Source: VAYN01 sp963702075
GTDB taxonomy: Bacteria; Actinomycetota; Thermoleophilia; Solirubrobacterales; 70-9
Length of the DNA stretch: 64,000 bases
Direction: 5' to 3'
NCBI GenBank assembly: GCA_963702075.1
Contig: OY969703.1
Span: forward strand, 806,001 to 870,000
Shown here: one piece after another, positions 32,204 through 42,900 of the stretch
Numbering within the stretch: position 1 is the first letter of the stretch
Layout of the letters: each line of letters begins with the position of its first letter
Notes under the pieces: model-generated
Databases searched by the model: none
What the model saw: only the letters and a program-made list of their open reading frames with translations
Told to the model about the DNA's origin: nothing
Program-made: the position numbers and the translations under genes

Positions 32204-33424
32204 AACGTGCTCACGGCTACCCAACGCCTGCGCAGCGCCAGTCATCGGAGAAGACGGATCATCAAGGTGGAGCGTGATACGAGCCGCCACGATCTCCTGA
32301 CGGCCGTCGAAGAGCGGCGTCGCGAGATCGTCGAGCGGGTCTTCGTTCGCATCCAGGCGATCGGCGATGGGCGCAGCGATATCGACGCCGAATACATGCA
32401 CGGCGTGCGGCAGGCGGTCGAGACCGCGGTTGACCACACCATCGAGGCCTCGGCTGCCCCTGAAGATCGCCCCCCCGCGGTGCCCGCCGCTGTTCTGGCG
32501 CAGGCGCGCCTGGCGGCCCGCCGCCGCACCCCCCTCGAGACCGTCCTGCGCCGCTATCTCGCCGGGCACGCGGTCCTCGGCGACTTCGTCGCCGAGGAGG
32601 CCGAGCGGCAGGGCGTCGACGCAGCGCTGCTGAGGCAGGTCCTACGCGCCCAGGCAGCAGAGACGGATCGCGTTCTAGCAGTAATCAGCGAGACCTACCG
32701 CCAAGAGGCCGACTTCGCCCGCCCGCCCTCCTCCGGTCGACGCCGGGCTCTTCAGATCAGACGCCTCCTCGACGGCGAGCTGCTCGACCCGTCGGGACTT
32801 GGTTACGACCTCGACCGTTGGCACGTGGGGATGGTCGCGCCGGCGGCGACCGGCGGTGACGCATTTGGTGGACTCGCTGCTCATCCGGATGCCGCCCGCC
32901 TGGTCGTCTCGGGGAACGACAGCCTTGCCTGGGGTTGGTTGGGCTTTCGCGAGAGGCCGGACCCGGGCCTCAGTGCGCCCGCCGCAGCGGCCGATTCAGG
33001 CGAGGACCGCCCCGTCGGGATCGGGGAGGCGGCTTTCGGCCGTTCCGGCTGGCGCCTCACCCACGAACAGGCCCGCGCCGCCCTCTCTGTGGCAATTCGC
33101 GGCAGGGGGACCGTGATCCGCTATGCCGACGTTGCCCTCGTTTCCGCGGCCCTGCGCGACGAGCTGCTGGCGAGCTCTCTGCGCTCGCTCTATCTCGAAC
33201 CCCTAGCCGGTGGAAGAGAAGACGGGGGAGAGGTGCTGCGCGGGACGTTGCGCGCCTACCTGGACGCCGACCGCAATGCATCGTCAACCGCTGCTGCGCT
33301 CGGTGTGAGCCGGAATACCGTCGGCAACCGTTTGCGCGCGATCGAGGCGCGGATCGGGCATCTTCGCCCTTCGATCCTCGGAGACCTCGCGGTCGCCCTG
33401 CAGTTGAGCGACCTGACCAACTGA
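32204..33424 (+). CDS. PucR/CdaR-type transcriptional regulator
   Basis: About 406 residues from GTG 32204; the start is uncertain (GTG 32267 is possible), but any start before about 32105 would fall in the promoter. The N-terminal part is helical (HDLLTAVEERRREIVERVFVRI...ETVLRRYLAGHAVLGDFV), the middle a GAF/GGDEF-like unit, and the C-terminal 60 residues (LRGTLRAYLDADRNASSTAAALGVSRNTVGNRLRAIEARIG; ends quoted: LRAYLDADRNASSTAAALG and SRNTVGNRLRAIEARIG) are the PucR helix-turn-helix. It is convergent with the tandem TetR gene. Confidence 0.82.
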   Translation, partial: NVLTATQRLRSASHRRRRIIKVERDTSRHDLLTAVEERRREIVERVFVRIQAIGDGRSDIDAEYMHGVRQAVETAVDHTIEASAAPEDRPPAVPAAVLAQARLAARRRTPLETVLRRYLAGHAVLGDFVAEEAERQGVDAALLRQVLRAQAAETDRVLAVISETYRQEADFARPPSSGRRRALQIRRLLDGELLDPSGLGYDLDRWHVGMVAPAATGGDAFGGLAAHPDAARLVVSGNDSLAWGWLGFRERPDPGLSAPAAAADSGEDRPVGIGEAAFGRSGWRLTHEQARAALSVAIRGRGTVIRYADVALVSAALRDELLASSLRSLYLEPLAGGREDGGEVLRGTLRAYLDADRNASSTAAALGVSRNTVGNRLRAIEARIGHLRPSILGDLAVALQLSDLTN

Positions 33425-33430
33425 GCGGTC

Positions 33431-34708
33431 TCAGCGGGTTGCCCAGGCGTAGGCCTCGTCGGGTCCAAGGAACGGGACCAGGGTCATGTAGATCATCAGC
33501 GGCGCCAGTGCCCGGAGGCTGCCACTCCTTTTCGAGCGCATCCGATCGGCCAGTACTCCGTACAGGCCGCTCTGGATCGCCTCAACTGCCACCTCGCTGT
33601 CGAGTCCCGAGTCGGGAAGTCCGGCTGCGAGGAAGTAGCGGGCCGCTTCGATTGCCCGGTCACGACCCTCCAGCGCCTCGCGGCCAGCACTGTAGATGTC
33701 GACCGTGATCAGCCGGGCGAAGTCGGGTTCGGCCTCGAGGAAAGCGAGCCCCGCATAGATCAGCGCCCAGACCGCTTCGGCCCAGCTCGAGGCGCGCCGG
33801 TAGGCGGGGACGGTCGCCGCCGCCCACCGCAGCCTGCCCCGCAGCAGCGCCGCTTCGAAGGCCTCCAGCTTCCCCGGGAAGGTCGCGTAGAAGGTCCGCA
33901 GCGAGACACCGGCCTCGGCGGCGATGTCGGCCAGCGTGGTGTCCGCGTAGCCGAGCCGGGCCATCACTTTCATCGTCGCCGCCTCGATCCGTTCGGCTGG
34001 TTCGTCGGCCCCCGGCGGCACCGGCTGCATCGTGGTCTTGCGGCGCGAGCGCTCCGGCAGCGGTCCCGGGGGCGGCTTGTAACGGAACGCCAGCTCGATC
34101 AGCGCGGGGGCCATCTCCGGCAGCTCGGCCTCGGTGCGGCGGTGCAGCCGCGTCTGCATGATCTTGCGGACCGAGCCGACCATCGCCCGCACCATCGCCC
34201 GCGGCATCCCCCGCTGCTCGGGCAGTTCCTCGAAGACCGAGCCGGCCATCGCTTCGAACTCCTTCACCGCGCGGTCGACTACGGCCCGCGCCCGGGGTCC
34301 GGCGGCGTCGGCCTCGACGACACAGAGCCTTGCCGCGTCCGGCTGGGTCACCAGCAGCCGCATGAACGTCTCCATCCCGCGCTCTGCTCGCTGCTGCCAA
34401 GCGTCTTCGCCGTGCAGTCTGCTGCCGGTGATCGCGACGACGCCCGTCACCAGCGCCTCCAGGGTGGCGAGGAAGCAAGCTTCCTTGTCCTCGAAGTACT
34501 TGTAGAAAGTGGTCCGCGAAACGCCGGCGACGCGAATCAGGTCGCTGACGGTGGTCGCCCCGTAGCCCTTCTCGGCGCTCACCGCGACCATGGCGCCATA
34601 GAGCCGTTCGCGGTGGTTCAACTCGACGTCGGCACGGGTCACGCCCGGGCCGGGGGAGAGCTTCTTGCCGCATAGCTCTCTCGACTCCCCCCACGGCGTC
34701 TCCGTCAT
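33431..34708 (-). CDS. Tandem TetR-family regulator (two TetR units in one chain)
   Basis: From ATG 34708, 425 residues containing two TetR helix-turn-helix domains: KGYGATTVSDLIRVAGVSRTTFYKYFEDKEA (about 35-60; core VAGVSRTTFYKYFEDKEA) and GYADTTLADIAAEAGVSLRTFYATFPGKL (about 240-265; core AGVSLRTFYATFPGKL), each followed by its own helical ligand-binding part. Most TetR proteins are about 200 residues, so this is a duplication-fusion able to bind DNA as an intramolecular pair. It is divergent from the duplicated promoter at 34769-34919, a plausible target. Confidence 0.85.
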   Translation of the reverse strand: MTETPWGESRELCGKKLSPGPGVTRADVELNHRERLYGAMVAVSAEKGYGATTVSDLIRVAGVSRTTFYKYFEDKEACFLATLEALVTGVVAITGSRLHGEDAWQQRAERGMETFMRLLVTQPDAARLCVVEADAAGPRARAVVDRAVKEFEAMAGSVFEELPEQRGMPRAMVRAMVGSVRKIMQTRLHRRTEAELPEMAPALIELAFRYKPPPGPLPERSRRKTTMQPVPPGADEPAERIEAATMKVMARLGYADTTLADIAAEAGVSLRTFYATFPGKLEAFEAALLRGRLRWAAATVPAYRRASSWAEAVWALIYAGLAFLEAEPDFARLITVDIYSAGREALEGRDRAIEAARYFLAAGLPDSGLDSEVAVEAIQSGLYGVLADRMRSKRSGSLRALAPLMIYMTLVPFLGPDEAYAWATR

Positions 34709-34768
34709 CGGGCGCCACCCTAAGCGCGAAAAAACGGCTCCCAAGAGCCCGCCTGATTTGAAAACTAG

Positions 34769-34919
34769 GCGTACACAACTTCTTCGCGAACATATTCGAA
34801 GGATCTCAAGCAAAAGGCCGCATTTGTAGCCAAGAAGCGGATTCGGAACCCATGTGTCAAGGAGCCTAGTTAGTCAGAAGTTTTCCCCCTTGACACCGAA
34901 AGCGGTAAGCACCTATCTT
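34769..34919 (+). promoter_or_regulatory. Duplicated regulatory region upstream of the collagen-like gene
   Basis: Second copy: CGTAC, AACATATTCGA (about 34789-34799), then 91 bases on TTGACA (34890-34895) and TATCTT (34914-34919), 18 bases apart. AACATATTCGA lies about 85 bases upstream of the TetR start on the other strand and includes a CGAA...TTCG dyad, a candidate operator. From 34920 to 35203 nothing codes; it is likely a 280-base leader. Confidence 0.65.
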
Positions 34920-35203
34920 CGTCAGGCCGCCTGCAGGGAAGCAGTTCCGGAGGCGTGCACAGGGTCTTACAGGGTGTTCTGAGGCGTCAGCCGAGGGACT
35001 GGGCAAACGGAGAAAGGGACTTTGCGAGCAATGGCTGCAGCGGATAGCAGCGTCGGAGCAATCCGACCTCGCCGGCAGGCGCCGGCGTCACTCGCCCGAT
35101 CGGTGTCGGCAACTCTCCCTGGTTTGCCGCGCCCGCGGAGCGGCGATTCCCCGTCGTCGCTTCGCTGCAACTTCAAGCGGTGTCAAGTCAAAGGAGGAGT
35201 GAC

Positions 35204-36013
35204 GTGATCTCTCGTATCCACCAGAAGCTCGGTACCGCCGGCTTCGTCATCTCGATCGTGGCGCTCGTCGCCGCGCTCTGCGGTGGCGCTTACGCCGCGG
35301 GCGGCGGCCTGACCGGCCAGCAGAAGAAGGAAGTCAAGAAGATCGCCAAGACCTACGCCGGCAGGCCGGGCGCCGCCGGTGCTCAGGGCCCGGCCGGGCC
35401 CGCCGGGGCGAAGGGCGACGCCGGCGCCAAGGGCGACAAGGGCGAACGGGGTGAAAACGGCGAAAAAGGCGATCTTGGCAACGACGGCAAGTCGGTCGAA
35501 TCTACCCCGATCGAAAACGGCGAACCAACCTGCGAAGAAAACGGCGGCGCCGTCTACGAAGTCGAAGAATCCGGGGTGGCAACCGAAATCTGCAACGGCG
35601 CAGAAGGCAAGCCGTGGGCCGTAGGCGGTCTTCCGAAAGGCGCCACCGAGACCGGAGCCTGGAGCTTCAACGCGAGCGAACTTTCGTCCGACGAACCAGG
35701 TGGCACCGGCAGGGTCTTCGCACCGCTTTCGTTCCCAGTTCCGTTGAGGGCGCAGATCAGCGGCGCAGCAAACGTTCACTTCGTCGGCCCTGAAGGGGAC
35801 AGTACGTGTACCGGTGAAGTCAGCGATCCAGAAGCCCCTGAAGGGATGATTTGCATCTACACCAGCGAAGTCGTCGGCGCCACCTTCCTTGCGGTCAGGG
35901 AAGTCAACAATGAATCAAGCAACACGGTGGACATGTTCGGTGGCTTCCTCGTGTTCAACCAAGTCAACAATCATGCCTTCGGACGCGGCAGCTTCGCCGT
36001 TACCGGCGGCTGA
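35204..36013 (+). CDS. Exported collagen-like protein
   Basis: GTG 35204 follows AAAGGAGG. After a signal/anchor segment (LGTAGFVISIVALVAALCGGAYA) and a basic KKEVKKIAK, residues about 55-95 are Gly-X-Y repeats (GAAGAQGPAGPAGAKGDAG, GAKGDKGERGENGEKGD), the collagen pattern. The C-terminal 170 residues are a beta-rich globular head. 23 of 24 Glu codons counted are GAA. Bacterial collagen-like proteins form triple helices at the cell surface. A long leader and a consensus promoter suggest strong, regulated expression. Confidence 0.85.
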   Translation: MISRIHQKLGTAGFVISIVALVAALCGGAYAAGGGLTGQQKKEVKKIAKTYAGRPGAAGAQGPAGPAGAKGDAGAKGDKGERGENGEKGDLGNDGKSVESTPIENGEPTCEENGGAVYEVEESGVATEICNGAEGKPWAVGGLPKGATETGAWSFNASELSSDEPGGTGRVFAPLSFPVPLRAQISGAANVHFVGPEGDSTCTGEVSDPEAPEGMICIYTSEVVGATFLAVREVNNESSNTVDMFGGFLVFNQVNNHAFGRGSFAVTGG

Positions 36014-36072
36014 TCCACCTAGGTCGGGGCCTGGTCGAGCCAGCAGATGAGAACGGCATGCGCGAGATCTCC

Positions 36073-36112
36073 GCGGCGCCAAGTCGGGACATCCGAGTCC
36101 CGCGGGCGCCGC
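36073..36112 (+). terminator. Two-tier GC-rich hairpin between collagen-like gene and exported-protein operon
   Basis: Outer stem GCGGCGCC/GGCGCCGC (36073-36080, 36105-36112) and inner stem CGGGAC/GTCCCG (36085-36090, 36097-36102). There is no T-run. It could attenuate or process a read-through transcript. Confidence 0.4.
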
Positions 36113-36148
36113 GGGGCGCCGATGCCTGTATCGAAAGGAGGACTAGAA

Positions 36149-39100
36149 ATGGACTGTCGAGTAAGAAAAACGAGGGTTCTACTGGTACCGATGCTCATGG
36201 TCGCGAGCGTCGCTCTCCTCGCTTGCTTCACGGCCTCAGCCTCCGCACACGAGGTGCACGTGTTTTCCAAATCCTTCGGGAAAGGCGAACTATCTCTTGC
36301 CTCGAATAGTGGGATTGCAGTCAATCAGGGAACCGGCGAGGTGTACGTCGCCGATACGAATCATGCACGGATCGCCAAATTCACCGCCGACGGCACGCCC
36401 GACGGTGCACTCGCCGGCATCACGTCCCCAACCTTCATTGCCATTGACAATTCGACCGGTTCGGCCGGCGACATATACGTAGTCGAAGGCGGGGGAACTG
36501 TCAGCAAACACGATCCAACCGGGGCTCTGGTTACGGCGTGGGGGAGCGGGGGGCATATGACCTTCACCGAAGAACTCCTCGGCGTTGCCACCGATCCCGC
36601 CGGAAACTTGTGGGTAGCCACTGATCATCTGGGCGTCGAAGTGTCCCCCGGACACCCCGGATTCGGGACGAAAGGCACCACGATCACCGGCCGAGAGTTC
36701 GATCCGGCCGGCGCGCCGATCCGATCTTGGACCTCCCCGTTGGACGAAGTAACCAACGGGCAACCGCATGGTGCGACGGTCAACTCGGCAGACGTCCTTA
36801 CGTTGATGACTGAATATACCCTCAACGGGGAAACCCAGCGCGTCATGATGTTCGATTCAACCGGTACCCTCGTAGGAACGGTCCCATACAGTTCCAAAGA
36901 TGCCGTCGCGTTCGATCCCACGAATGACGATCTGTACAGCGGAAATCTCGAAATCACGCCGCACTTCTTCCGCCTTTCGCCAGAAATGGGGTTGGTCGAA
37001 ACTTTCGGTGGAGACACCGAAAACACGCGAGTAGGTGGGAGCCCAGTCAGGGACGAACTCAAAAGCATCGCATCGCTGGCCGTCGCGGAGAGCGGTCTGA
37101 TCTACGCTGCCGACTCTGTCGCAGGGAAGGTCGCCATCTACGGCCTCGAAGAAGTTGTGCCGCCGACCGTCACAATCGAACTCCCAGATAACGTTACTCG
37201 GACCTCGGCCCATGTCGTCGGTCACATCGATCCAGGTGTGCCGACCGGCAGTGTGTCCAGTCATGACGTTGTGTGGGAATTCAGGTGCATCCCGAAATGC
37301 CCTGGCCATGAAGGCGATATAAAAGTTGAAGAAGACGCATCCGAACAGACTGTCGCAGCAACGCTAACCGAACTGGAACCAGGCACCGAATACTCGGTCC
37401 TCCTGCTTGCCAGAAACCGAGGTGGCATTTCTGAAGCGCCGGAAAATCCGGATCCTGGAACACCGAACCCAGGAGAGAGCTTCAGTACCGCCCCGGCGCC
37501 GCCCAGTGCGATAAGCACCCACGCCAGCGAAGTGGTCCGCGGCGAAGCCACCCTGAACGGCGCCGTCAATTCGAACGGACTTGCAGCGACCTACCATTTC
37601 GAATACACCACCAAAACCGCTTTCGAAGCTGGAGAATTCGTGGGTGCGGCAAGTACTGCCGAGTCCGTGCCGCTGCCGGCTCCCGCCGCTCCCCACCCTG
37701 TATCTGCGCGGATCGGTAATCTCGAACCTGGGGTCGAATACGTCTACAGGGTTGTTGCGACCAATTCGCTGGGCACGGAAGATGGTGATCCCGTCCACTT
37801 TCGTGCCCAAGTCGAACCCAGTCACCTGATAACGGATTGTCCCAACCAGATGCTGCGCACCGGTGCCGGAGCGCGGTTGCCCGACTGTCGTGCCTACGAA
37901 ATGGTAACGCCAGTGGAGAAGTACGGCAGCCTTGCCGAATCCTATGCTTCGGGCCTCCAAGCGGCCCCTGACGGTTCCGGCGTGACCTGGCTTACCGCCC
38001 AGAGTGCCACCGGCATCCCCTCCCCTCAGGGAGGGCACCAGGGCTATGCGTTCTACCTCTCGACCTTGGCCGGCGAAAGCTGGACCTCGCAGCGGCTTCT
38101 GGCATCTGATGAGCTTGGCGAACTGTCGGCTCTCGTCGGTCTCACGGGAGATGAGCGTTACGCCCTCCTGGAAACTGCCGCTGAAGAAAGGCATCATGAC
38201 CCGGCGCTCTACCTTCTCGACACCGCGGATCAGGCACTGACTACCATCGTCCCTCCGCAGATCGGAGAAGGGGTCGGGCCGCGCGCCTTTGCGCTTGACG
38301 GAGCAAGTGCCGACGACTCGCTGATCTTTTTCGAGAGTCACCTCCAGCTAACTTCAAGCGCTGCCCCCGCGAAGAACAATCTGTATCTGTGGAACCGGGA
38401 AACCGGCGCACTCTCCCTAGCCGGCGGGTTGCCGGGACCCAAAGGGGAAGCGCCCCCAGGAGGTTCGTTTGGAGGGGCATATTCATGGTGGGGGGGAAGC
38501 CCGCATCTCAGTACCGGAGGAGCCGAAGAAGCTCTCTACGTTGAAGCGGTCCATGCGATCTCGAAAAACGGCGACGCCGTTTACTTCACGGCCGGGGAAA
38601 CGGGTCAACTGTACTTGCGTCACGGTCTAACGGGTTCGAAACCGACGACCGTGCGTGTGTCGGTCGCGAATGCCGGTGTCAGCGATCCGCATGGCCAGCA
38701 ACCCGCCGCGTTCCAAGAAGCCACGCCGGACGGGAGCAAGGCCTTCTTCCTCTCGAGCGGCAGGTTGACCCAGAACGCCAACACCGGCTCAGCGGACGAA
38801 GGCTCGGATCTGTACCGCTTTGAGGCGGCCGCGAAGACTCCCCTCGTCGATGTTTCTCCGCACCCCGGGGGTGCTGGGGCCCGCGTCCAAGGCCTGCTCG
38901 GCGTGGCCACGGACGGCCGATCAGGCTACTTGGTAGCTGAAGGTGCGCTGGCTGCCGGAGGAGTTGAAGGCCACAGCAACGTTTACCATTTCCAGGAAGA
39001 AGAAGGCGGAAACTTCGCTTACACGTTCGTCACCGACCTGGGTACCACGGCGCTGACTCCGGTGGCACGCAACTGGTCTCCGACCGCCGACCTCCCGAAG

Positions 39101-39985
39101 ACTGCTCGGGTGAGCGAAGACGGCGAAACCGTGCTCTTCATGTCCCATCGGCCTTTGACCGGACTCCCCGAAGATACCTGCATCGTTCAAGGGTCGTGCA
39201 TGCAGGTTTACCGGTACTCGATGAGCGAAGGATCCTTGGCCTGTCTCTCCTGCAATCCCACCGGCGAAGGGGCGTCGTTATTCGGCGCCGAACTGACCTT
39301 GGAAACCGAACAAACGCTGGTGCCCGAAAATCACATAAGGAAGCCCGGTCCTTCGATCTCTGGAATCCTGCCGTCGAATCTGTCGTCATCGGGCGCACGG
39401 GCTTTCTTTCAATCCTCGGAAGCCTTGCTGCCTGAAGATGTGAACGGGACCGGATCGCAAAAAAGCTGCCCCAACCCACTCTCTTGCGTAGATGTCTACG
39501 AGTGGGAGGCAGTCGGCACTGGATCCTGTACGACGCCGAATCACGCGGGCGGGTGCCTTTATCTGATCTCGACCGGCGAAAGCGCACGATCATCCACTTT
39601 CGTAAATGCCTCGGCCGACGGATCGAGCGTGTTCATGCTCACCGGATCTCCGCTCGTACCGGCGGATCAAGATGAACTCACTGACGTGTATGACGCCCGC
39701 GTGGACGGCGGGCTTTCGGCGCAGCACGCCTCACGACCCGAACCATGCGGCTCTCCCGACGCTTGCAAGGAACTCAGTCCGACCGCGCTTCCATCAGCGG
39801 CAGCAGGAACGTCGACCTTTCAAGGCCCCGGGAACCCGTTACCTAAGCCTTCCTGTAGGAAAGGCAAAGTCCGCAAACACGGAAAGTGCGTGAAGAAAGC
39901 AAAGAAGAGCCACAAACGGGGTCACTCGGGCCACAAGACGAAGTCTCGATCTATCGACAAGAGTCTTTCTGGAGGTGCCGGATGA
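36149..39985 (+). CDS. Large exported NHL/TolB-like beta-propeller protein (A)
   Basis: A 1278-residue protein, ATG after AAAGGAGG. It has a signal peptide ending TASASA, NHL-type repeats to about 330 (GIAVNQGTGEVYVADTNHARIAKF, LLGVATDPAGNLWVATDHL), two Fn3-like units (about 345-560), then a long propeller region with repeated ASADGS.VFM and CLSCNPTGE motifs shared with the gene at 43224. The C-terminus is Lys/His-rich with CRKGKVRKHGKC. It is first of six overlapping genes. Exported and probably cell-wall associated; role unknown. Confidence 0.85.
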   Translation: MDCRVRKTRVLLVPMLMVASVALLACFTASASAHEVHVFSKSFGKGELSLASNSGIAVNQGTGEVYVADTNHARIAKFTADGTPDGALAGITSPTFIAIDNSTGSAGDIYVVEGGGTVSKHDPTGALVTAWGSGGHMTFTEELLGVATDPAGNLWVATDHLGVEVSPGHPGFGTKGTTITGREFDPAGAPIRSWTSPLDEVTNGQPHGATVNSADVLTLMTEYTLNGETQRVMMFDSTGTLVGTVPYSSKDAVAFDPTNDDLYSGNLEITPHFFRLSPEMGLVETFGGDTENTRVGGSPVRDELKSIASLAVAESGLIYAADSVAGKVAIYGLEEVVPPTVTIELPDNVTRTSAHVVGHIDPGVPTGSVSSHDVVWEFRCIPKCPGHEGDIKVEEDASEQTVAATLTELEPGTEYSVLLLARNRGGISEAPENPDPGTPNPGESFSTAPAPPSAISTHASEVVRGEATLNGAVNSNGLAATYHFEYTTKTAFEAGEFVGAASTAESVPLPAPAAPHPVSARIGNLEPGVEYVYRVVATNSLGTEDGDPVHFRAQVEPSHLITDCPNQMLRTGAGARLPDCRAYEMVTPVEKYGSLAESYASGLQAAPDGSGVTWLTAQSATGIPSPQGGHQGYAFYLSTLAGESWTSQRLLASDELGELSALVGLTGDERYALLETAAEERHHDPALYLLDTADQALTTIVPPQIGEGVGPRAFALDGASADDSLIFFESHLQLTSSAAPAKNNLYLWNRETGALSLAGGLPGPKGEAPPGGSFGGAYSWWGGSPHLSTGGAEEALYVEAVHAISKNGDAVYFTAGETGQLYLRHGLTGSKPTTVRVSVANAGVSDPHGQQPAAFQEATPDGSKAFFLSSGRLTQNANTGSADEGSDLYRFEAAAKTPLVDVSPHPGGAGARVQGLLGVATDGRSGYLVAEGALAAGGVEGHSNVYHFQEEEGGNFAYTFVTDLGTTALTPVARNWSPTADLPKTARVSEDGETVLFMSHRPLTGLPEDTCIVQGSCMQVYRYSMSEGSLACLSCNPTGEGASLFGAELTLETEQTLVPENHIRKPGPSISGILPSNLSSSGARAFFQSSEALLPEDVNGTGSQKSCPNPLSCVDVYEWEAVGTGSCTTPNHAGGCLYLISTGESARSSTFVNASADGSSVFMLTGSPLVPADQDELTDVYDARVDGGLSAQHASRPEPCGSPDACKELSPTALPSAAAGTSTFQGPGNPLPKPSCRKGKVRKHGKCVKKAKKSHKRGHSGHKTKSRSIDKSLSGGAG

Positions 39986-42900
39986 AGCACATGCGCCTCC
40001 GTACCATTTTGGGCGTGGTCGCCTGCGCTGCGGTCGGCTCAGCGTTACTGACTCCGCGCGGAGCGAACGCAGCCGAAACGGGGCCCGCGTGGCAAATCAC
40101 GCAAGCAACCTCTCCCACCTACCTGGTTCCGGGGAGTGTGGCGTCAAGCACGACCTTCAGAGAACCCGCTTGGGGGTTGTTTCTGACGAACGTCGGCGGC
40201 GAAACCGCCGGCGATGCTGGCACGCCTATCGTCACTGACACTCTTCCGACGGGTGTCACGGTGGCGCCGGGACTGAAAGCGAACATCGAAATGCCCGACG
40301 GGCCAAGTCGCGTCGTTGAACCGTGTGCAGTTGCGGGCCAGACGGTGACCTGTGAAGTGACGATGCCGACGGCGCCCGGTGAACTCGTCCAGATTTTCAT
40401 CCCGCTCGTCGTGGATCCGAATCTCTCTGGCCCTATTACTAATCATGTGTCGATATCCGGGGGAGGGGTTCCTGCGGCGTCCGCCACCGCAGCGGCCCAC
40501 GTGAGCGCCAGTCTGCCTGACTTCGGGTTCTTGCCCGCCACGGGTCTCAGGGCAGGAGCATTTGACGCTACTGGCGGCGCGCCAGCGATCGTTGGATCCC
40601 ATCCGTTCATGATCGAGGTCGGGGCGGAATTCAACTCATCGGCCGGCGGCATCGGCTTCGCGGTACCTCGCCAAGGTTTGCGCGACCTCCGGCTGGATCT
40701 GCCGGGCGGTTTCGTTGCTAATCCGTCAGCTGTCCCGGTGCGCTGCGCTACTTCGCAGCTTGCATCGGATGAAGGACAGGGAGGATGTCCCGTCGCCTCC
40801 CAGGTCGGTGTCGTCTACGTTGAAATCTCGGGTAACGGTCGAGGCCCCTCCCCGCTCTACGTAATGATGCCGCCTCCCGGGCATCCGGCCGAGCTCGCGT
40901 TCAGCTATGACGGCGTCATCGCCCACGTGATAGGCGGGCTTGGCGGCAACCTGCATTTGACGGCCGAAGCCAGTGAGTTGCTGGCGAAATTCCCGATTCT
41001 CGGTGTTGACACGTACTTATGGGGGGTACCCTCGGATCCCGGTCACGATGCTCAGCGCTACGGAGTGGGGTGTGCCAGTCACTTCGGGTGTTCGATGGGG
41101 GCCGCCTCTCCGGCTCCTTTTCTGACGATGCCGTCGTCCTGCACGGAACCGATGGAATTGCGTGGGATCGCCACCTCTTGGCTCGGTCGGGAAGTCGAAG
41201 AGGGGCGGTCGCTCGCCGATCTCAACGGTGAACCGATCCATCCGACCGGCTGCAACTCTCTCGCCTTCGAACCGACGATCGAATCGAAGGCGACCACCGA
41301 CCAGGGGGAAAACCCGAGCGGCCTCGACTTCTCGGTTCACCAGCCGCAGAACGAAGCGCTCGACGGCCGAGCCACGGCGACGCTGAAGGACGCCACCGTG
41401 ACCCTGCCGGAAGGGATGACCGTCAATCCCGCGGCCGCCAACGGGCTCGGGTCCTGCAGCGAGGAAGAGATGGGTTACCAGCCAGAAGCGGGGAAGGTGC
41501 GTTTCGATACCGCTCCTCAGACCTGTCCGGACGCGGCCAAGGTCGGCACGCTTGAAGTCACCACGCCGCTGCTGGACACCAAGCTGCCCGGTTCGGTCTA
41601 CGTGGCGAAGCCCTTCGACAACCCGTTCGGTTCTCTGCTGGCGATCTACCTCGCGGTCGAAGACGAAAAGAGCGGCATCGTCGCGAAGCTTGCCGGAAGG
41701 GTCGAACCCGATCCGGCCACGGGGCGCCTGACGGCCCGCTTCACCGAAAACCCCGAGCTCCCGCTCGAAGACATCCAGCTTCACTTCTTCAACGGCGACG
41801 GTGCCGCGCTAAAGACGCCCCTCGTCTGCGGAGCCGCCACCACGACCTCGACGCTTACCCCATGGTCGACCCCGGAAGGCGCCGACGTCCATCCCTCGGA
41901 CTCCTTCCAGATCTCGGGCTCCTGCTCGGCGTCCGAAGCGGCCGCCCCGAAGACGATCGCCTTCACGGCCGGAACCGAATCACCGCTGTCCGGCGCCTTC
42001 TCGCCGTTCGTCCTGCGGCTCGCCCGCCCAGACGGGAGCCAGCACATCACCGGGGTCGAAACCCTCCTGCCCGACGGCCTGCTCGGGAAGCTCGCCGGCG
42101 TCGCGTTCTGTCCGGAGTCCGGAATCGCCCAGGCAAAGAGCCGCGAAACGCCGGAACAGGGCAAGGTCGAGCAGGCTTCTCCCTCCTGCCCCGCCTCCAG
42201 CGAAGTCGGCACGGTGGAGGTCACCGCCGGGGCGGGCATCAAACCGATTCCCGTTACCGGCCACGCCTACATGGCGGGCTCGTACAAAGGCGCGCCGCTC
42301 TCGCTGGTCGTGATCGTCCCCGCGGTCGCCGGGCCGTTCGACCTCGGCGACGTCGTCTCCCGCGTAGCCCTTCACGTCGGCGAATACGACGCCCGCATCC
42401 GTGCGGTCAGCGATCCGTTGCCGACGATCCTCGACGGCATCCCGCTCGATGTCCGCTCGGTCGAAGTCAAGCTGGACCGCCCCGGCTTCACGCTCAACCC
42501 GACTTCCTGTGAAGCGAAGGCGATCGAAGGGTCGGCAACGATGCAGACCGGTCAGACGACGGCGCTGAAGAACCGCTTCCAGGTCGGAGAATGCGGTCGC
42601 CTCGGGTTCAAGCCGAGGCTGTCGCTCTCGCTCAAGGGCAAGACCACGCGCACCGCCCACCCGGCGCTGCGAGCGGTGCTGAAGATGCCGAAAGGCGGGG
42701 CAAACATCGCCCGGGCCCAGGTCGGCCTGCCGCCCTCGGAGTTCCTCGACCAGGGCAACCTGGGTCAGGTCTGCACGCAGGGCAACCTGAAGGCGGCAAC
42801 CTGCCCGAAGGGCACGGTCTACGGCCACGTCAAGGTCTGGACGCCGCTGTTCGAGAAGCCTCTGGAAGGACCGGTATACCTCGGAGTCGGTTTCGGCTAC

